64,000 nucleotides of DNA from Neomoorella stamsii (GCF_002995805.1 NZ_PVXL01000026.1:23537-87536); one strand, 5' to 3'; positions 1-10,179 are shown, counted from the first letter of the stretch. Notes: generated by a model from the letters alone, not told the origin. Numbers and translations are program-made.

Positions 1-45
1 GTTCCTGATTTCCGATGAATAGGAGAAATGCTAAGCGCATGCCGT

Positions 46-85
46 TAACCTTCCCTGGTTATACTAGAGGAAGGTTATCTTTTTT
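46..85 (+). terminator. Rho-independent terminator of an upstream gene
   Basis: A perfect 9-bp stem (TAACCTTCC at 46-54 with GGAAGGTTA at 69-77) is followed by TCTTTTTT. It would end transcription of a gene lying to the left. Bases 1-18 could be that gene's last codons (ending TGA at 16-18), but this is too short to support as a CDS. Confidence 0.75.
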
Positions 86-100
86 GGCGGAGGTTTGGCT

Positions 101-559
101 ATGCCCAAGGGGAGGGAACTGGTTGGTTTACCGGTCATCAGCCAGGACCAGGGGGAAGAATTGGGCCGGGTCCAGGACCTCCTCTATGACGATAAAACCG
201 GCATTTTAAAGGCCCTGGTCCTGGCCGACGGCAACTGGCTGCGGCAGCCCCGGGTGGTATCCTTTGAGGAATTGCGGGCCCGGGGACCAAAAACCTTTAC
301 TGTTGCCGGTGCAGAGGCCATCGGCCATGAACTGCCGGCAGGGTTCAGGCGCTGGCAGGATATTAAAGGCCTGCGCCTTTTAAGCCGGGACGGCCAGGAA
401 GTGGGCCTGGTAGAGGACCTGGTAGTTGATCTTCCTTCCGGCCAGGTGAAGGCCCTGGAGATATCTACGGGCCTGGTCAACGACCTCCTGGAGGGGCGCC
501 AGGAAATTCCCCTCACCGGGGAGGTTAAGTGGGGTACGGATGCAGTAATCATGGATTAA
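101..559 (+). CDS. PRC-barrel domain protein
   Basis: A 152-residue soluble protein built from two PRC-barrel-like halves (about residues 1-75 and 80-150). Each half has the pattern 'GLPVIS...G.ELGRVQDLLYD' / 'GLRLLSRDGQEVGLVEDLVVD' followed by short beta strands. PRC barrels occur in RimM, in photosynthetic reaction centre H subunits and in many small stand-alone proteins of sporulating Firmicutes (YlmC/YmxH type), where they are thought to mediate protein or RNA contacts. The ATG at 101 is chosen because GGCGGAGG at 86-93 sits 7 bases upstream; the in-frame TTG at 95 is too close to that site. The gene is the first after a terminator. The fold call is firm; the specific role is unknown. Confidence 0.8.
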   Translation: MPKGRELVGLPVISQDQGEELGRVQDLLYDDKTGILKALVLADGNWLRQPRVVSFEELRARGPKTFTVAGAEAIGHELPAGFRRWQDIKGLRLLSRDGQEVGLVEDLVVDLPSGQVKALEISTGLVNDLLEGRQEIPLTGEVKWGTDAVIMD

Positions 560-590
560 GATCATTTTTTACCTATAGGGAGTGAGTTAA

Positions 591-740
591 ATGTTAAACT
601 GCCCCCATTGCGGGAGTAAGTCCATCGGTAAAATCGGGACCGATCAATATTACTGCTGGGATTGTTTCGTAGAATTTAACGATCACCGGGAAATCTTTAA
701 TGTCGCTGAGGACGGGACTTTAATAGCTCTGGAAGGGTAG
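591..740 (+). CDS. Small zinc-ribbon protein (49 aa)
   Basis: A 49-residue ORF starting at an ATG with AGGGAGTGAG about 5 bases upstream. Residues C4-x2-C7 and C22-x2-C25 form a classic four-cysteine zinc ribbon, with aromatic residues (YYCWDC) typical of rubredoxin-like or transcription-factor-like knuckles. An acidic tail follows. It lies 31 bp after the PRC-barrel gene and 9 bp before the next small ORF, so the three are probably one transcript. The coding call rests on the ribosome site, the cysteine spacing and the tight packing. The function is not known; such ribbons may bind nucleic acid or simply be structural. Confidence 0.75.
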   Translation: MLNCPHCGSKSIGKIGTDQYYCWDCFVEFNDHREIFNVAEDGTLIALEG

Positions 741-749
741 GGGAGCAAG

Positions 750-938
750 GTGGGCTTGAGCTTCTGGCGTGGTTTTATCGCTGGCAGTATCATGGGTGCC
801 ATAATCGGCAGTACCTTAAACTGGCCCCGGGAAACACCCCCATTCCAACAGAAACCAGTACCCCCTGCTCCGCTAGAGGAGCAGTTGCCGGCGCGATCCA
901 GGGGAGTTGTCCACCGCCGTCCCCAGGGTAGACCTTAG
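750..938 (+). CDS. Small membrane-anchored hypothetical protein (62 aa)
   Basis: A 62-residue ORF with a GTG start just after a purine-rich stretch (GGGGAGCAAG). Residues 5-22 form one glycine-rich hydrophobic segment (FWRGFIAGSIMGAIIGS) resembling the GxxxG helix of YtxH-like proteins. The rest is proline- and arginine-rich and would be cytoplasmic. It is packed between the zinc-ribbon gene and the AI-2E family permease, 12 bp from the latter, which suggests cotranscription. I do not recognise a family beyond the YtxH-like resemblance, and the coding status is moderately supported. Confidence 0.55.
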   Translation: MGLSFWRGFIAGSIMGAIIGSTLNWPRETPPFQQKPVPPAPLEEQLPARSRGVVHRRPQGRP

Positions 939-950
939 GTTGGGAAAAGC

Positions 951-1988
951 ATGACGGTCAAGCGGACTTTAAAAATGTGGCGCCTGGCCGGGGCCGGGCT
1001 TTTCCTGGCCGCGGCCTTGTTTTTTCTTTACCTTGTGCGCGAGATTTTGACACCTTTCCTCCTGGCGGCCTTCCTGGCCTACCTTTTAAAGCCGGCCATG
1101 GTAAAGCTGGAGAAGAAGGGTTTAAGGCGACCCCTGGCCATTTTACTCCTCTACCTGCTTATCCTGGCCCTTTCCCTGCCGTTATTTTTCTTTATTTTAC
1201 CCCAGCTAATCCGGGAATTAAATGAATTTCTTACCCAGTTACCGGCCTTTACGGCCGAGGTGGAGGGGCTGGTCCAGGGTTTCTACCAGCGGTACCATCA
1301 GGTAGCCATACCTGCCGGCTTGCGCCGGCTTTTAGATGAATCTATCACCAATATCAGCGCCACATTCCAGCAGAGCGCCCGTCAGGCCCTCCAGGCCTTG
1401 CTCGATCTCCTGGCCGGGGCTGCCAGTTTCCTCCTGGCGCCAATTTTAGCCTATTACCTCTTGCGCGATAGTGAACAAATCGGCCGGGCGGCCAGCCACC
1501 TGCTACCCATCCAGGTGAAAGAAGATGCCTTAGGCCTGTGGCTGGAGATTGACCGGGTTTTGACCAGTTTCATCCGCGGCCACCTACTGGTTTCCCTGAT
1601 TGTAGGTTTCCTAACCGGCCTGGGCCTGGCCCTGGTTGGTTCCCGGTATGCAGTCATCTTAGGCGTAGTAGTGGGCCTGGCCGATTTAATTCCCTATTTT
1701 GGACCGGTAATCGGTGCTGTTCCCGTCCTGGCCCTGACCTTGCTAGAATCGAAAAAAACGGCCCTCTACGCCCTGGCAGTCATGGTCATTGTCCAGCAGA
1801 TAGAAAGTAGTTTACTGGCTCCCCGTATTTTAAGTGAAAGTGTCGGCCTGCACCCCCTGGTAATTATCTTTGCCCTCCTGGCCGGCGGCGAACTCTGGGG
1901 GGTGACCGGCCTGCTCCTGGCCGTACCCCTGACGGCTATTGGCTGCATTGTGGTGAAATTTATCTGGGCGCGCCTGGTTAGCAGTTAA
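951..1988 (+). CDS. AI-2E family transporter (PerM/YtvI-like permease)
   Basis: A 345-residue integral membrane protein of the AI-2E/UPF0118 family. It has two N-terminal hydrophobic helices (about 10-45), a soluble helical middle region rich in 'LRRLLDESI' amphipathic sequence, and a C-terminal block of five or six helices. The family signature is visible as 'LGVVVGLADLIPYFGPVIGAVP' near residue 245 and 'HPLVIIFALLAGGELWGVTGLLLAVPL' near 300. Members export quorum signals or act as Na+/H+ antiporters; substrates are usually unknown and the one here cannot be told from sequence. In Moorella-type genomes a copy commonly lies just before alaS, as it broadly does here. Length is normal for the family. 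Confidence 0.85.
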   Translation: MTVKRTLKMWRLAGAGLFLAAALFFLYLVREILTPFLLAAFLAYLLKPAMVKLEKKGLRRPLAILLLYLLILALSLPLFFFILPQLIRELNEFLTQLPAFTAEVEGLVQGFYQRYHQVAIPAGLRRLLDESITNISATFQQSARQALQALLDLLAGAASFLLAPILAYYLLRDSEQIGRAASHLLPIQVKEDALGLWLEIDRVLTSFIRGHLLVSLIVGFLTGLGLALVGSRYAVILGVVVGLADLIPYFGPVIGAVPVLALTLLESKKTALYALAVMVIVQQIESSLLAPRILSESVGLHPLVIIFALLAGGELWGVTGLLLAVPLTAIGCIVVKFIWARLVSS

Positions 1989-2014
1989 TTTGACAGTTAA
2001 ATTTTTACTAACCG

Positions 2015-2043
2015 GCAGGAATTTTGCTTTCAACGTGGAAATA
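2015..2043 (+). promoter_or_regulatory. Sigma-H-like promoter upstream of the YgeY-type hydrolase
   Basis: GCAGGAA (2015-2021), exactly 15 bases, then GGAAATA (2037-2043). This fits the Spo0H pattern RnAGGAwWW-N11-RnnGAAW. An A/T tract (AAATTTTTA) precedes it. It lies about 70 bp before the ATG at 2115. The -10 half has G instead of C at its first base, so it is one of the weaker of eight copies. Confidence 0.55.
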
Positions 2044-2114
2044 AATTAACTATAAATTAAAAATGGCGGCCCAATTAAAGTCAAGTTAAGCAGCACTAAG
2101 AGGGGGAAAACCAG

Positions 2115-3320
2115 ATGCACGAGGAAACTATTAAAAAGATTAAGGCTGAAGTAGAGAGGCACCGGGAGGACATAATCCAGTTTTTGCGGGATATAGTGGC
2201 CATCCCCAGCCCCAACGGGGACATCAAAGCGGTGGCCGAGCGCATTGGCCAGGAAATGAAAAAGCTGGGTTTTGACGATGTCTTCCTGGACAGCATGGGC
2301 AATATCGTCGGCCGTATCGGTAACGGCCCCAGGGTACTCCTGTATGACAGTCATATTGATACAGTCGACATTGCCGATTCCGGCCAGTGGCAGTGGGACC
2401 CCTATAAAGGCAAGATAGAGAACGACATCTTCTACGGCCTGGGAGCCGGGGATGAGAAGAATTCTACCCCGGGGATGGTGTACGGCCTCAAAATTATGAA
2501 GGATCTGGGCCTCACCCGTGACTTCACCCTTTATTATTTCGGCAACATCGAAGAGATCTGCGACGGCGTGGCCCCCAACTCCCTGGTGGTCACGGACGAG
2601 ATCAAGCCCGACTTTGTTGTCATCGGCGAGCCGACGAAAATGAATATCTACCGCGGCCATCGCGGCCGGGTGGAGCTGAAGGTTACCACCAAGGGCCGGA
2701 CCTGCCACGCCAGCGCCCCGGAGCGCGGGGTCAATGCTGTTTATAAGATGGCAGAAATTATCAAGGGTATCAGCCAGATGGGGGACGAATTTATTGATGA
2801 CCCCTTCCTGGGGAAAGGCTCTATTGCCGTCACTGACATTCACTGCAAGACGCCTTCCATCAATGCCCTGCCCGATGAGTGCTTTATCTACATCGACCGC
2901 CGCCTGACCTTTGGGGAAACCCAGGAAATGGCCGTGGAGCAGGTGCGCAAAGTGGCCGCGCCCCACGGCGGTATGGTGGAAGTGCTGGAATTTGATGAAC
3001 CCAGCTACACCGGCTTTGTCTTTAAAGTAGATAAATACTTCCCGGCCTGGGCCTTACCGGAGGATCACCTCCTGGTGCAGGCCGGCCTCAAAACCTATGA
3101 GCAGCTTTTTGGCCGGCCCACAGGCGTAGGCAAGTTGGTTTTCAGCACCAACGGCACCTACTGGATGGGTAAAGCCGGTATCCCGGCCATCGGCTTCGGC
3201 CCTGGAGATGAGGTATATGCCCATACCGTCCTGGACCAGGTTCCCATCGAAGACGTCGTCCGTTCCACCGAGTTCTACGCCTTCTTCCCTACCGTTTTAT
3301 GGGAGATGCTGGCCAGATAA
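2115..3320 (+). CDS. ygeY: YgeY-family M20 metallo-hydrolase (selenium-metabolism-linked)
   Basis: A 401-residue M20/ArgE/DapE-type hydrolase. Probable zinc ligands are visible at H80 in 'DSHIDTVD', D113 in 'GAGDEKNS', E146/E147 in 'GNIEEICDG', the E of 'VIGEPTK' (about 175) and a C-terminal H in 'EVYAHTVLD'. A dimerisation domain with 'GRVELKVTTKGRTCHASAPERGVNA' sits in the middle. This matches the YgeY subfamily, which in many anaerobes lies with xanthine dehydrogenase and selenium-dependent molybdenum hydroxylase genes and probably acts on a purine-breakdown or N-acyl amino-acid substrate. Here it is monocistronic, preceded by a sigma-H-like promoter and followed by a terminator. No selenium hydroxylase genes are adjacent. 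The family is confident; the substrate is not. Confidence 0.85.
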   Translation: MHEETIKKIKAEVERHREDIIQFLRDIVAIPSPNGDIKAVAERIGQEMKKLGFDDVFLDSMGNIVGRIGNGPRVLLYDSHIDTVDIADSGQWQWDPYKGKIENDIFYGLGAGDEKNSTPGMVYGLKIMKDLGLTRDFTLYYFGNIEEICDGVAPNSLVVTDEIKPDFVVIGEPTKMNIYRGHRGRVELKVTTKGRTCHASAPERGVNAVYKMAEIIKGISQMGDEFIDDPFLGKGSIAVTDIHCKTPSINALPDECFIYIDRRLTFGETQEMAVEQVRKVAAPHGGMVEVLEFDEPSYTGFVFKVDKYFPAWALPEDHLLVQAGLKTYEQLFGRPTGVGKLVFSTNGTYWMGKAGIPAIGFGPGDEVYAHTVLDQVPIEDVVRSTEFYAFFPTVLWEMLAR

Positions 3321-3331
3321 ATAAAGAGCAT

Positions 3332-3364
3332 GGCCCCTCAATTGGGAGGGGCCTAAGTTTTTTT
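3332..3364 (+). terminator. Terminator after ygeY
   Basis: GGCCCCTC (3332-3339) pairs with GAGGGGCC (3346-3353), followed by TAAGTTTTTTT. It lies 12 bp after the ygeY stop. Confidence 0.9.
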
Positions 3365-3415
3365 AACCCTGCTTATTTTAACCCGCCACTTATAGACCGT
3401 CCCGCCAGACGGCAA

Positions 3416-3451
3416 CCTGCTTTTGCCCTTGGGGCCTAAGGCAAAAGCAGG
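3416..3451. repeat. Long inverted repeat between ygeY and the Crp/Fnr gene
   Basis: CCTGCTTTTGCC (3416-3427) pairs with GGCAAAAGCAGG (3440-3451), a 12-bp perfect stem with a short loop, followed by ATTATTTTAC. It lies 50 bp beyond an efficient terminator, so it is not needed to end ygeY. It may be a second terminator or a leader structure of the regulator gene. Confidence 0.6.
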
Positions 3452-3500
3452 GATTATTTTACACCCGTCATGCTCCTGGCGAGTCTATTAGTATGTATGT

Positions 3501-3513
3501 TAGAATAATTCTA
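3501..3513. promoter_or_regulatory. 13-bp palindrome, possible operator of the Crp/Fnr gene
   Basis: TAGAATAATTCTA is a perfect palindrome 66 bp upstream of the regulator start and is flanked by GTATGT on both sides. Its position suits autoregulation. It does not match the usual FNR (TTGAT-N4-ATCAA) or CRP consensus, so the bound protein is a guess. Confidence 0.35.
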
Positions 3514-3578
3514 CTGGTATGTTGGAGTGGCAACTACTTTTCCTCGGAAGATTAAGATTAAAAAGGGAGAGGTAAGTA

Positions 3579-4262
3579 GTGAAACGTTGTATTCTTTGTT
3601 TACAGGAGCTACCGCTATTTCAGGGATTGGACAGGACCGAATTTACCAGCGTGTGTTTGAGCGCCACGAAAAAACGGCTGGCTAAGAACACTTTTTTATT
3701 TCACCAGGGAGACAATGCCGGTACCTTATTTCTGGTGAAAACAGGCAAGCTAAAGCTGGTCCGGGTTACCGACGGGGGGAAAGAGATAATCCTGGATATT
3801 ATTGGCCCCGGCGAAGTACTGGGCGAAACAGCATTGTTCCAGGAGCAGGAGTACCTCTTTAGCGCTATAACCTTGGAAGAAACGGGATTATGCTGTTTCA
3901 ACAGGCATCAATTTGAAGCCCTGATTCAGAAAAACTCGGGTCTGGCCGTAAAAATTATCAGTTATTTGGGTCAAAAGCTTTATAAAACCCTGGAGCACGT
4001 CGCCGAAACCTCAGGTACCTCTACCAAAGAAAAACTGTTACGTTTATTAATACGCCTGGCGGCCGAATACGGCCGGAAGGTTCCCAACGGAACGCTCATC
4101 GAACTGGAAATAACCCAGCAGGAGTTGGCCGACATGGTGGGCGCTTCTCGGGTGATGACAGTTCAGGTACTGCAACAATTAACAGAAGCAGGCATTATCG
4201 ATCGCCAGGGTAAACACTATGTAATAAAAAGCGATCCCTGTATTGACAGGTTCTTTGCTTAG
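3579..4262 (+). CDS. Crp/Fnr family transcriptional regulator
   Basis: A 227-residue regulator with an N-terminal cyclic-nucleotide-type beta barrel (about 12-125; 'GDNAGTLFLVKTGKLKLVR', 'GPGEVLGETALF'), a long dimerisation helix, and a C-terminal winged helix-turn-helix ('ITQQELADMVGASRVMTVQVLQQL', about 178-202). Start is GTG at 3579 with GGGAGAGG upstream. Cysteines at 4 and 7 (RCILC) resemble the beginning of an FNR-type cluster, but the four-Cys arrangement of true FNR is not seen, so gas, redox or metabolite sensing cannot be assigned. The recognition helix differs from canonical FNR (E-SR). The next gene, 110 bp downstream, encodes a flavin-binding split-barrel protein and may be its target. 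Crp/Fnr relatives such as HcpR control sulfur and nitrogen respiration in related organisms. Confidence 0.85.
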   Translation: MKRCILCLQELPLFQGLDRTEFTSVCLSATKKRLAKNTFLFHQGDNAGTLFLVKTGKLKLVRVTDGGKEIILDIIGPGEVLGETALFQEQEYLFSAITLEETGLCCFNRHQFEALIQKNSGLAVKIISYLGQKLYKTLEHVAETSGTSTKEKLLRLLIRLAAEYGRKVPNGTLIELEITQQELADMVGASRVMTVQVLQQLTEAGIIDRQGKHYVIKSDPCIDRFFA

Positions 4263-4373
4263 CAGTTATCCATGAATATGCAATCGCCCGGTGGCTATGT
4301 TAAAAAATTGACAGATCTTTTTATACAGGGGTGGTAGGATAATTGACAAATCACCAAAAGGAGGTTTTTTAAA

Positions 4374-4700
4374 ATGAGTTGCAGCAGTTGCGCAACGGGA
4401 ATATTGACGCCGGAAATTAAAGAGGTGATTTCCCAGTCGGCTTTTATCCCTATCACTACTCTGTCAGCCAACGGTCAACCCCATCTCATAGTCGTAGGCA
4501 AAGTTAAGGAGGTGCGGGGAGACGACACCCTGGTTTTCGGGGTTTATAAAATGGAAAAAACCCGCCAGAATCTGGCTGCAACCGGGGTCATGCAGGTGGC
4601 CGTTGTTGCCGGTAAAAAAGGGTACCGTTTAAGCGGTAAAGCCCGGTCCGAGGGTAATGAGGTACTCCTGACCGTGGAAAGCGTTGACGTCTTACTATGA
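4374..4700 (+). CDS. Pyridoxamine 5'-phosphate oxidase-like flavin-binding protein
   Basis: A 108-residue single-domain split beta-barrel of the PNPOx-like FMN-binding superfamily. The typical opening is present: 'SQSAFIPITTLSANGQPHLIVVG' (residues about 24-46), then 'VFGVYKMEKTRQNL' and 'MQVAVVAGKKGYRLSGKA'. The N terminus has a cysteine cluster MSCSSCATG (C3, C6), unusual for the family and possibly a metal or redox site. SD AAGGAGG lies about 10 bases before the ATG. TTGACA occurs twice upstream (4308-4313 and 4343-4348), the first being a possible -35. Such proteins often act as heme- or flavin-handling or general stress proteins. Cofactor and role here are inferred from fold only. Confidence 0.75.
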   Translation: MSCSSCATGILTPEIKEVISQSAFIPITTLSANGQPHLIVVGKVKEVRGDDTLVFGVYKMEKTRQNLAATGVMQVAVVAGKKGYRLSGKARSEGNEVLLTVESVDVLL

Positions 4701-5101
4701 TCGCAGGCGCAGGTAACGTATCCGGTAAGTTAGTAGTGATCTGAATAAGCAAGGACAGGAGAGCAGCTGAGAAAATGATGTTTATGTATACGCTTAATTC
4801 TAGAGTCAGGGAGTGGTGGCAGGAGGTCAATTTAAATTGTCTGGGGCCCTTCCACCAGACTTCTATCTAAATAAATTGCTTCTAGCGTGTAAACGATGCT
4901 GATTTATAGGATTACCTGAAAAGGCATCAGGAAGCAGAAGCCTGCATTGATAGGTACGGTAATTCGGCGTCCCTTGCAAGCCCAGGCATAGAGTAAAGTA
5001 CATGGGAGAACCATTCACCAATTATTTGAAGGGTGATTATTAAGTTATTACAATTTAAACTGTAAGTTAAGCTCATTCAAAATTAAATGTACCAAGGAAA
5101 A
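4701..5101. other. 400-bp intergenic region, no gene supported
   Basis: No ORF has both a ribosome site and a recognisable product. A 31-codon ORF at 4773-4868 follows a purine-rich stretch but has no family features. No riboswitch consensus (cobalamin, T-box, TPP) could be recognised. Confidence 0.5.
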
Positions 5102-5148
5102 GGGATAGACCTGCGATATTCTGTCGACAGGTCTATCCCTCTTTTTAT
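5102..5148. terminator. Strong hairpin terminator, possibly bidirectional
   Basis: GGGATAGACCTG (5102-5113) pairs perfectly with CAGGTCTATCCC (5128-5139), followed on the plus strand by TCTTTTTATT. On the minus strand the hairpin is followed by TTTTCC, a weaker tract. It separates rightward transcripts from the leftward DUF1638 gene and may serve both. Confidence 0.8.
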
Positions 5149-5184
5149 TACCTGAAATAGGTAAAGTGCCTGAACTTGAAAAGA

Positions 5185-5757
5185 TTATTGATACTGTATC
5201 AGCTTCTGAATTAAATTGGTGATATGATTTAAACCCACCGGGCGAATTTCAATTGGTACGCCCGTGTAATCAAAAAACTCAAGTAATTTTTCCTCGTCGA
5301 CTGAACTTATACCGTTATCCAGGAATAAAATTCTTTCGTACCTGCCAAAATTGAGATGTGCTTCGGTTTTATCCCATCCCAGGTTTTCCTCGAAAATTTC
5401 TTTCCAGTGCTGCAACCAACCCGGGGTCAGGTAAAAAGTCCTGGCTTCCTGGCTGAACTGTTCTCTTCGTTCCTGTCCAAGTAAAATGCCGATACAGTCG
5501 GGTTCCTCTGGCTGGCGGAAATTGTATTTCCGCTGCCAGGTTTTCATCTCAGGGTGACATTGGCTGCCATAAATTAAAACAAGATTTTTGCCGCAGCAAT
5601 CTTCCAAAGCGGGCACAAGCTTCTGCTCTAACTTCCTGTTGTCGACATGGAGTCCGGGAGTTAAACAGGAAAGTTCGGCTTTTAAATATAGGTCGTTTAA
5701 AACCTTCTTGAGTTCTCCGGCCAGAACGCTGCAACAGATAAATTTAAGGTCTGCCGT
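5185..5757 (-). CDS. DUF1638-type protein with an apparent ACG start codon
   Basis: The minus-strand frame reads about 190 residues. The N-terminal part 'ADLKFICCSVLAGELKKVL' and 'LTPGLHVDNRKLEQKL', then 'LVLIYGSQCHPEM', 'FYLTPGWLQHWKEIF' and 'RILFLDNGISSVDEEKLLEFFDYTG', resemble DUF1638 proteins found near corrinoid methyltransferases. An upstream in-frame stop is immediately followed by GAGGAGG. No ATG, GTG or TTG occurs between this ribosome site and a GTG 47 codons downstream (5616). The codon about 7 bases after the ribosome site is ACG (5757-5755). Starting at 5616 would remove about a quarter of the conserved domain. I infer non-canonical ACG initiation, or a mutated start or sequence error. 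Confidence 0.6.
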   Translation of the reverse strand, partial: TADLKFICCSVLAGELKKVLNDLYLKAELSCLTPGLHVDNRKLEQKLVPALEDCCGKNLVLIYGSQCHPEMKTWQRKYNFRQPEEPDCIGILLGQERREQFSQEARTFYLTPGWLQHWKEIFEENLGWDKTEAHLNFGRYERILFLDNGISSVDEEKLLEFFDYTGVPIEIRPVGLNHITNLIQKLIQYQ

Positions 5758-5926
5758 TGTTGCGCCTCCTCAAGCTTTAATTTTTTTAGGATAGCTTGAT
5801 TATATAGCAGCAAAACATCGGAGTATGTAAAATAATTTACCCGATCTCAATTGGACTGAAATGAAATATACTTTTCTCTAGCAAAATGCTGCTAAAAGGG
5901 TAAAATAGAGGCTGAGGTGATGTTTT

Positions 5927-6805
5927 ATGGAAAGTATGGAATTACCCTTGTTTGAACGGGCCGATTTCTGGGAAGAGGCCTGGCAGGAGGAGCGCCGGCA
6001 GTCCCTCTACGGCCGGCGCCGGCCGGATCGCGATGGTACCGGCTACTGGAACCGGCGCGCCAGTCATTTTGCCCACCAGACCGGTGGGGAAGAGGGGAAG
6101 CAGAGGGTGGCCCAGGTCCTCCACTGGCTGGGCCACCACGGCGGTTTGGACCGGGACCTGGAGATCCTGGATATCGGCTGCGGTACGGGTAACTATGCCC
6201 TGCCCCTGGCCCGCCGGGCGCGGCGGGTGGTGGCCCTGGACCCGGCAGAGGAGATGCTGACCATTTTAAAGGAGCGGGCCGGAGAAGAGGGCATAACCAA
6301 TATTGAGCCGGTCCAGATGACCTGGGAGGAGGTGGACCTAGATAAACAGGGTTGGCGGGGAAGCTTTGACCTGGTCCTGGCCCTCATGAGCCCGGGGATT
6401 AAGGATGCGGCCACTTTAAGAAAAATGATTGCCGCTTCCCGGGGGGCCTGTTTCCTGGCTGGTCACGTGCGCCAGGAAATCAGTGGCCGTAAGGAGTTGT
6501 GGCAGCAGCTCATTGGCGGGGAAATGCCGGGGATAGCGGCGGATGTCCTCTATATTTTCCATCTCCTCTATGCCTGGGGATATAATCCTTCCCTAGAGCT
6601 GGAGCAACGGGTAAGCACCAGGGAACTGGAGCCTGACCAGGCCATTGAGGAAATGGAGATTTTCCTTTATCCCCACCTGGAACTGACGCCAGCAGTACGC
6701 CGGGCCATTGTCGATTATGTCCAGGGGCACCTGGTGAACGGCCGCTACCTTTCCCGCCGGGAAATGACGGCCGGGTACCTTTTCTGGAGCGTGAACCTTC
6801 ATTGA
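5927..6805 (+). CDS. Class I SAM-dependent methyltransferase
   Basis: A 292-residue methyltransferase with a Rossmann-type SAM-binding core. Motif I is at residues 80-90 ('ILDIGCGTGNY'), followed by the acidic loop 'VVALDPAEEML' (about 103-113) and motif III/IV in 'FDLVLALMSPGIKD'. An N-terminal extension with 'DFWEEAWQEERRQS' precedes the core, a pattern seen in clostridial methyltransferases sometimes clustered with corrinoid or metal-cofactor genes. The C-terminal 100 residues are helical and probably bind substrate. It lies just upstream of the alaS promoter and transcribes alone. The substrate (small molecule, RNA or protein) cannot be told. Confidence 0.8.
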   Translation: MESMELPLFERADFWEEAWQEERRQSLYGRRRPDRDGTGYWNRRASHFAHQTGGEEGKQRVAQVLHWLGHHGGLDRDLEILDIGCGTGNYALPLARRARRVVALDPAEEMLTILKERAGEEGITNIEPVQMTWEEVDLDKQGWRGSFDLVLALMSPGIKDAATLRKMIAASRGACFLAGHVRQEISGRKELWQQLIGGEMPGIAADVLYIFHLLYAWGYNPSLELEQRVSTRELEPDQAIEEMEIFLYPHLELTPAVRRAIVDYVQGHLVNGRYLSRREMTAGYLFWSVNLH

Positions 6806-6830
6806 CAACCTTCGCCGCTTCAGGTATAAT
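6802..6830 (+). promoter_or_regulatory. Consensus sigma-A promoter of alaS
   Basis: TTGACA (6802-6807), 17-bp spacer, TATAAT (6825-6830): both hexamers are perfect. It overlaps the end of the methyltransferase gene. Transcription should start near 6837, leaving a leader of about 75 nt before the TTG at 6913. Confidence 0.92.
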
Positions 6831-6851
6831 GTAGAAAAATTTAGCCGGGAG

Positions 6852-6890
6852 AACCTCGTTCACCGCCCCGGGGCGGGGGCGAGGTTTAGT
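6852..6890 (+). promoter_or_regulatory. GC-rich leader hairpin in the alaS 5' UTR
   Basis: AACCTCG (6852-6858) pairs with CGAGGTT (6880-6886) around an inner CCGCCCC/GGGGCGG pairing, followed by TAGTTTTGACG. It resembles a weak terminator inside the leader of alaS. No T-box sequence is visible, so any attenuation would work by another mechanism. Confidence 0.55.
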
Positions 6891-6906
6891 TTTGACGAGG
6901 AGTTGA

Positions 6907-9558
<2,652 letters not shown>

Positions 9559-9593
9559 GAGAGAACCGGGAAACCGCAAGGAGTGTGAAGGTA

Positions 9594-9845
9594 ATGTCCG
9601 GGGACATGCAGGAAACAATGATGTTTAAAGTGGATAAAGAGGAGAAGGTTAAGGTCCGGGATGTGCTGGTAGAAGTGCAGGCAGCTTTAAAGGAAAAGGG
9701 GTACGATCCCATAAACCAGTTAATCGGCTACCTCCTCTCAGGGGACCCGGCTTACATTACCAGCCATAAGGGGGCCCGCAATTTGATTCGTCGGGTGGAG
9801 CGCGACGAAATTATCGCTGAGTTACTGAAGAGTTATTTAACTTAA
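9594..9845 (+). CDS. ireB: IreB-family regulatory phosphoprotein (UPF0297)
   Basis: An 83-residue protein matching the IreB/YrzL family (UPF0297) almost throughout: '[10 protein letters not shown]', '[31 protein letters not shown]' and '[12 protein letters not shown]'. IreB in Enterococcus is phosphorylated by the Ser/Thr kinase IreK and restrains cephalosporin tolerance. Threonines in the N-terminal region are candidate phosphosites. The ATG at 9594 is preferred to the GTG at 9585 because AAGGAG lies about 10 bases upstream of it. The alaS-ireB-ruvX-DUF1292-mltG order is widely conserved in Firmicutes, which supports the call. Confidence 0.93.
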   Translation: MSGDMQETMMFKVDKEEKVKVRDVLVEVQAALKEKGYDPINQLIGYLLSGDPAYITSHKGARNLIRRVERDEIIAELLKSYLT

Positions 9846-9862
9846 ATGGGAGGCTGATACCC

Positions 9863-10159
9863 ATGGCCCTGTCTGATGTGGAGTTGACGGTCAACCTCTA
9901 TACAGAAGGCGATAAGTTTTTTGACCTCCTGAAGGCCGCAGTACGTGACTGGCAGGGGGGCTGGGGGCATGAACGAGAACGGGCGGCCTATGCCCTGGAG
10001 CTTTACCAGCGCAGCCTCCAAACCATGCGCGCCCACCTGGAGGAAGCCCGGGTGAAGGCCGAAGGAGGTTTCTTTACTGACCAGGATCAACGGATTTTGA
10101 ACCGTACCGAAGAAAAGCTGGCTTACTGGGAGAAGAAGCTAGCCGAAATCAAGAAATAG
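9863..10159 (+). CDS. Hypothetical protein (98 aa)
   Basis: A 98-residue soluble, strongly charged, helical protein with heptad-like spacing in its second half ('LEEARVKAEGGFFTDQDQRILNRTEEKLAYWEKKLAEIKK'), suggesting a coiled coil or helical hairpin. The ATG follows GGGAGGC. It sits 17 bp after ireB and 20 bp before the aldo/keto reductase gene in the alaS-ruvX operon. I do not recognise the family. The position inside a conserved operon and the good ribosome site support it as real. Confidence 0.7.
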   Translation: MALSDVELTVNLYTEGDKFFDLLKAAVRDWQGGWGHERERAAYALELYQRSLQTMRAHLEEARVKAEGGFFTDQDQRILNRTEEKLAYWEKKLAEIKK

Positions 10160-10179
10160 ATAATCAGGAAGTTAGCGCC

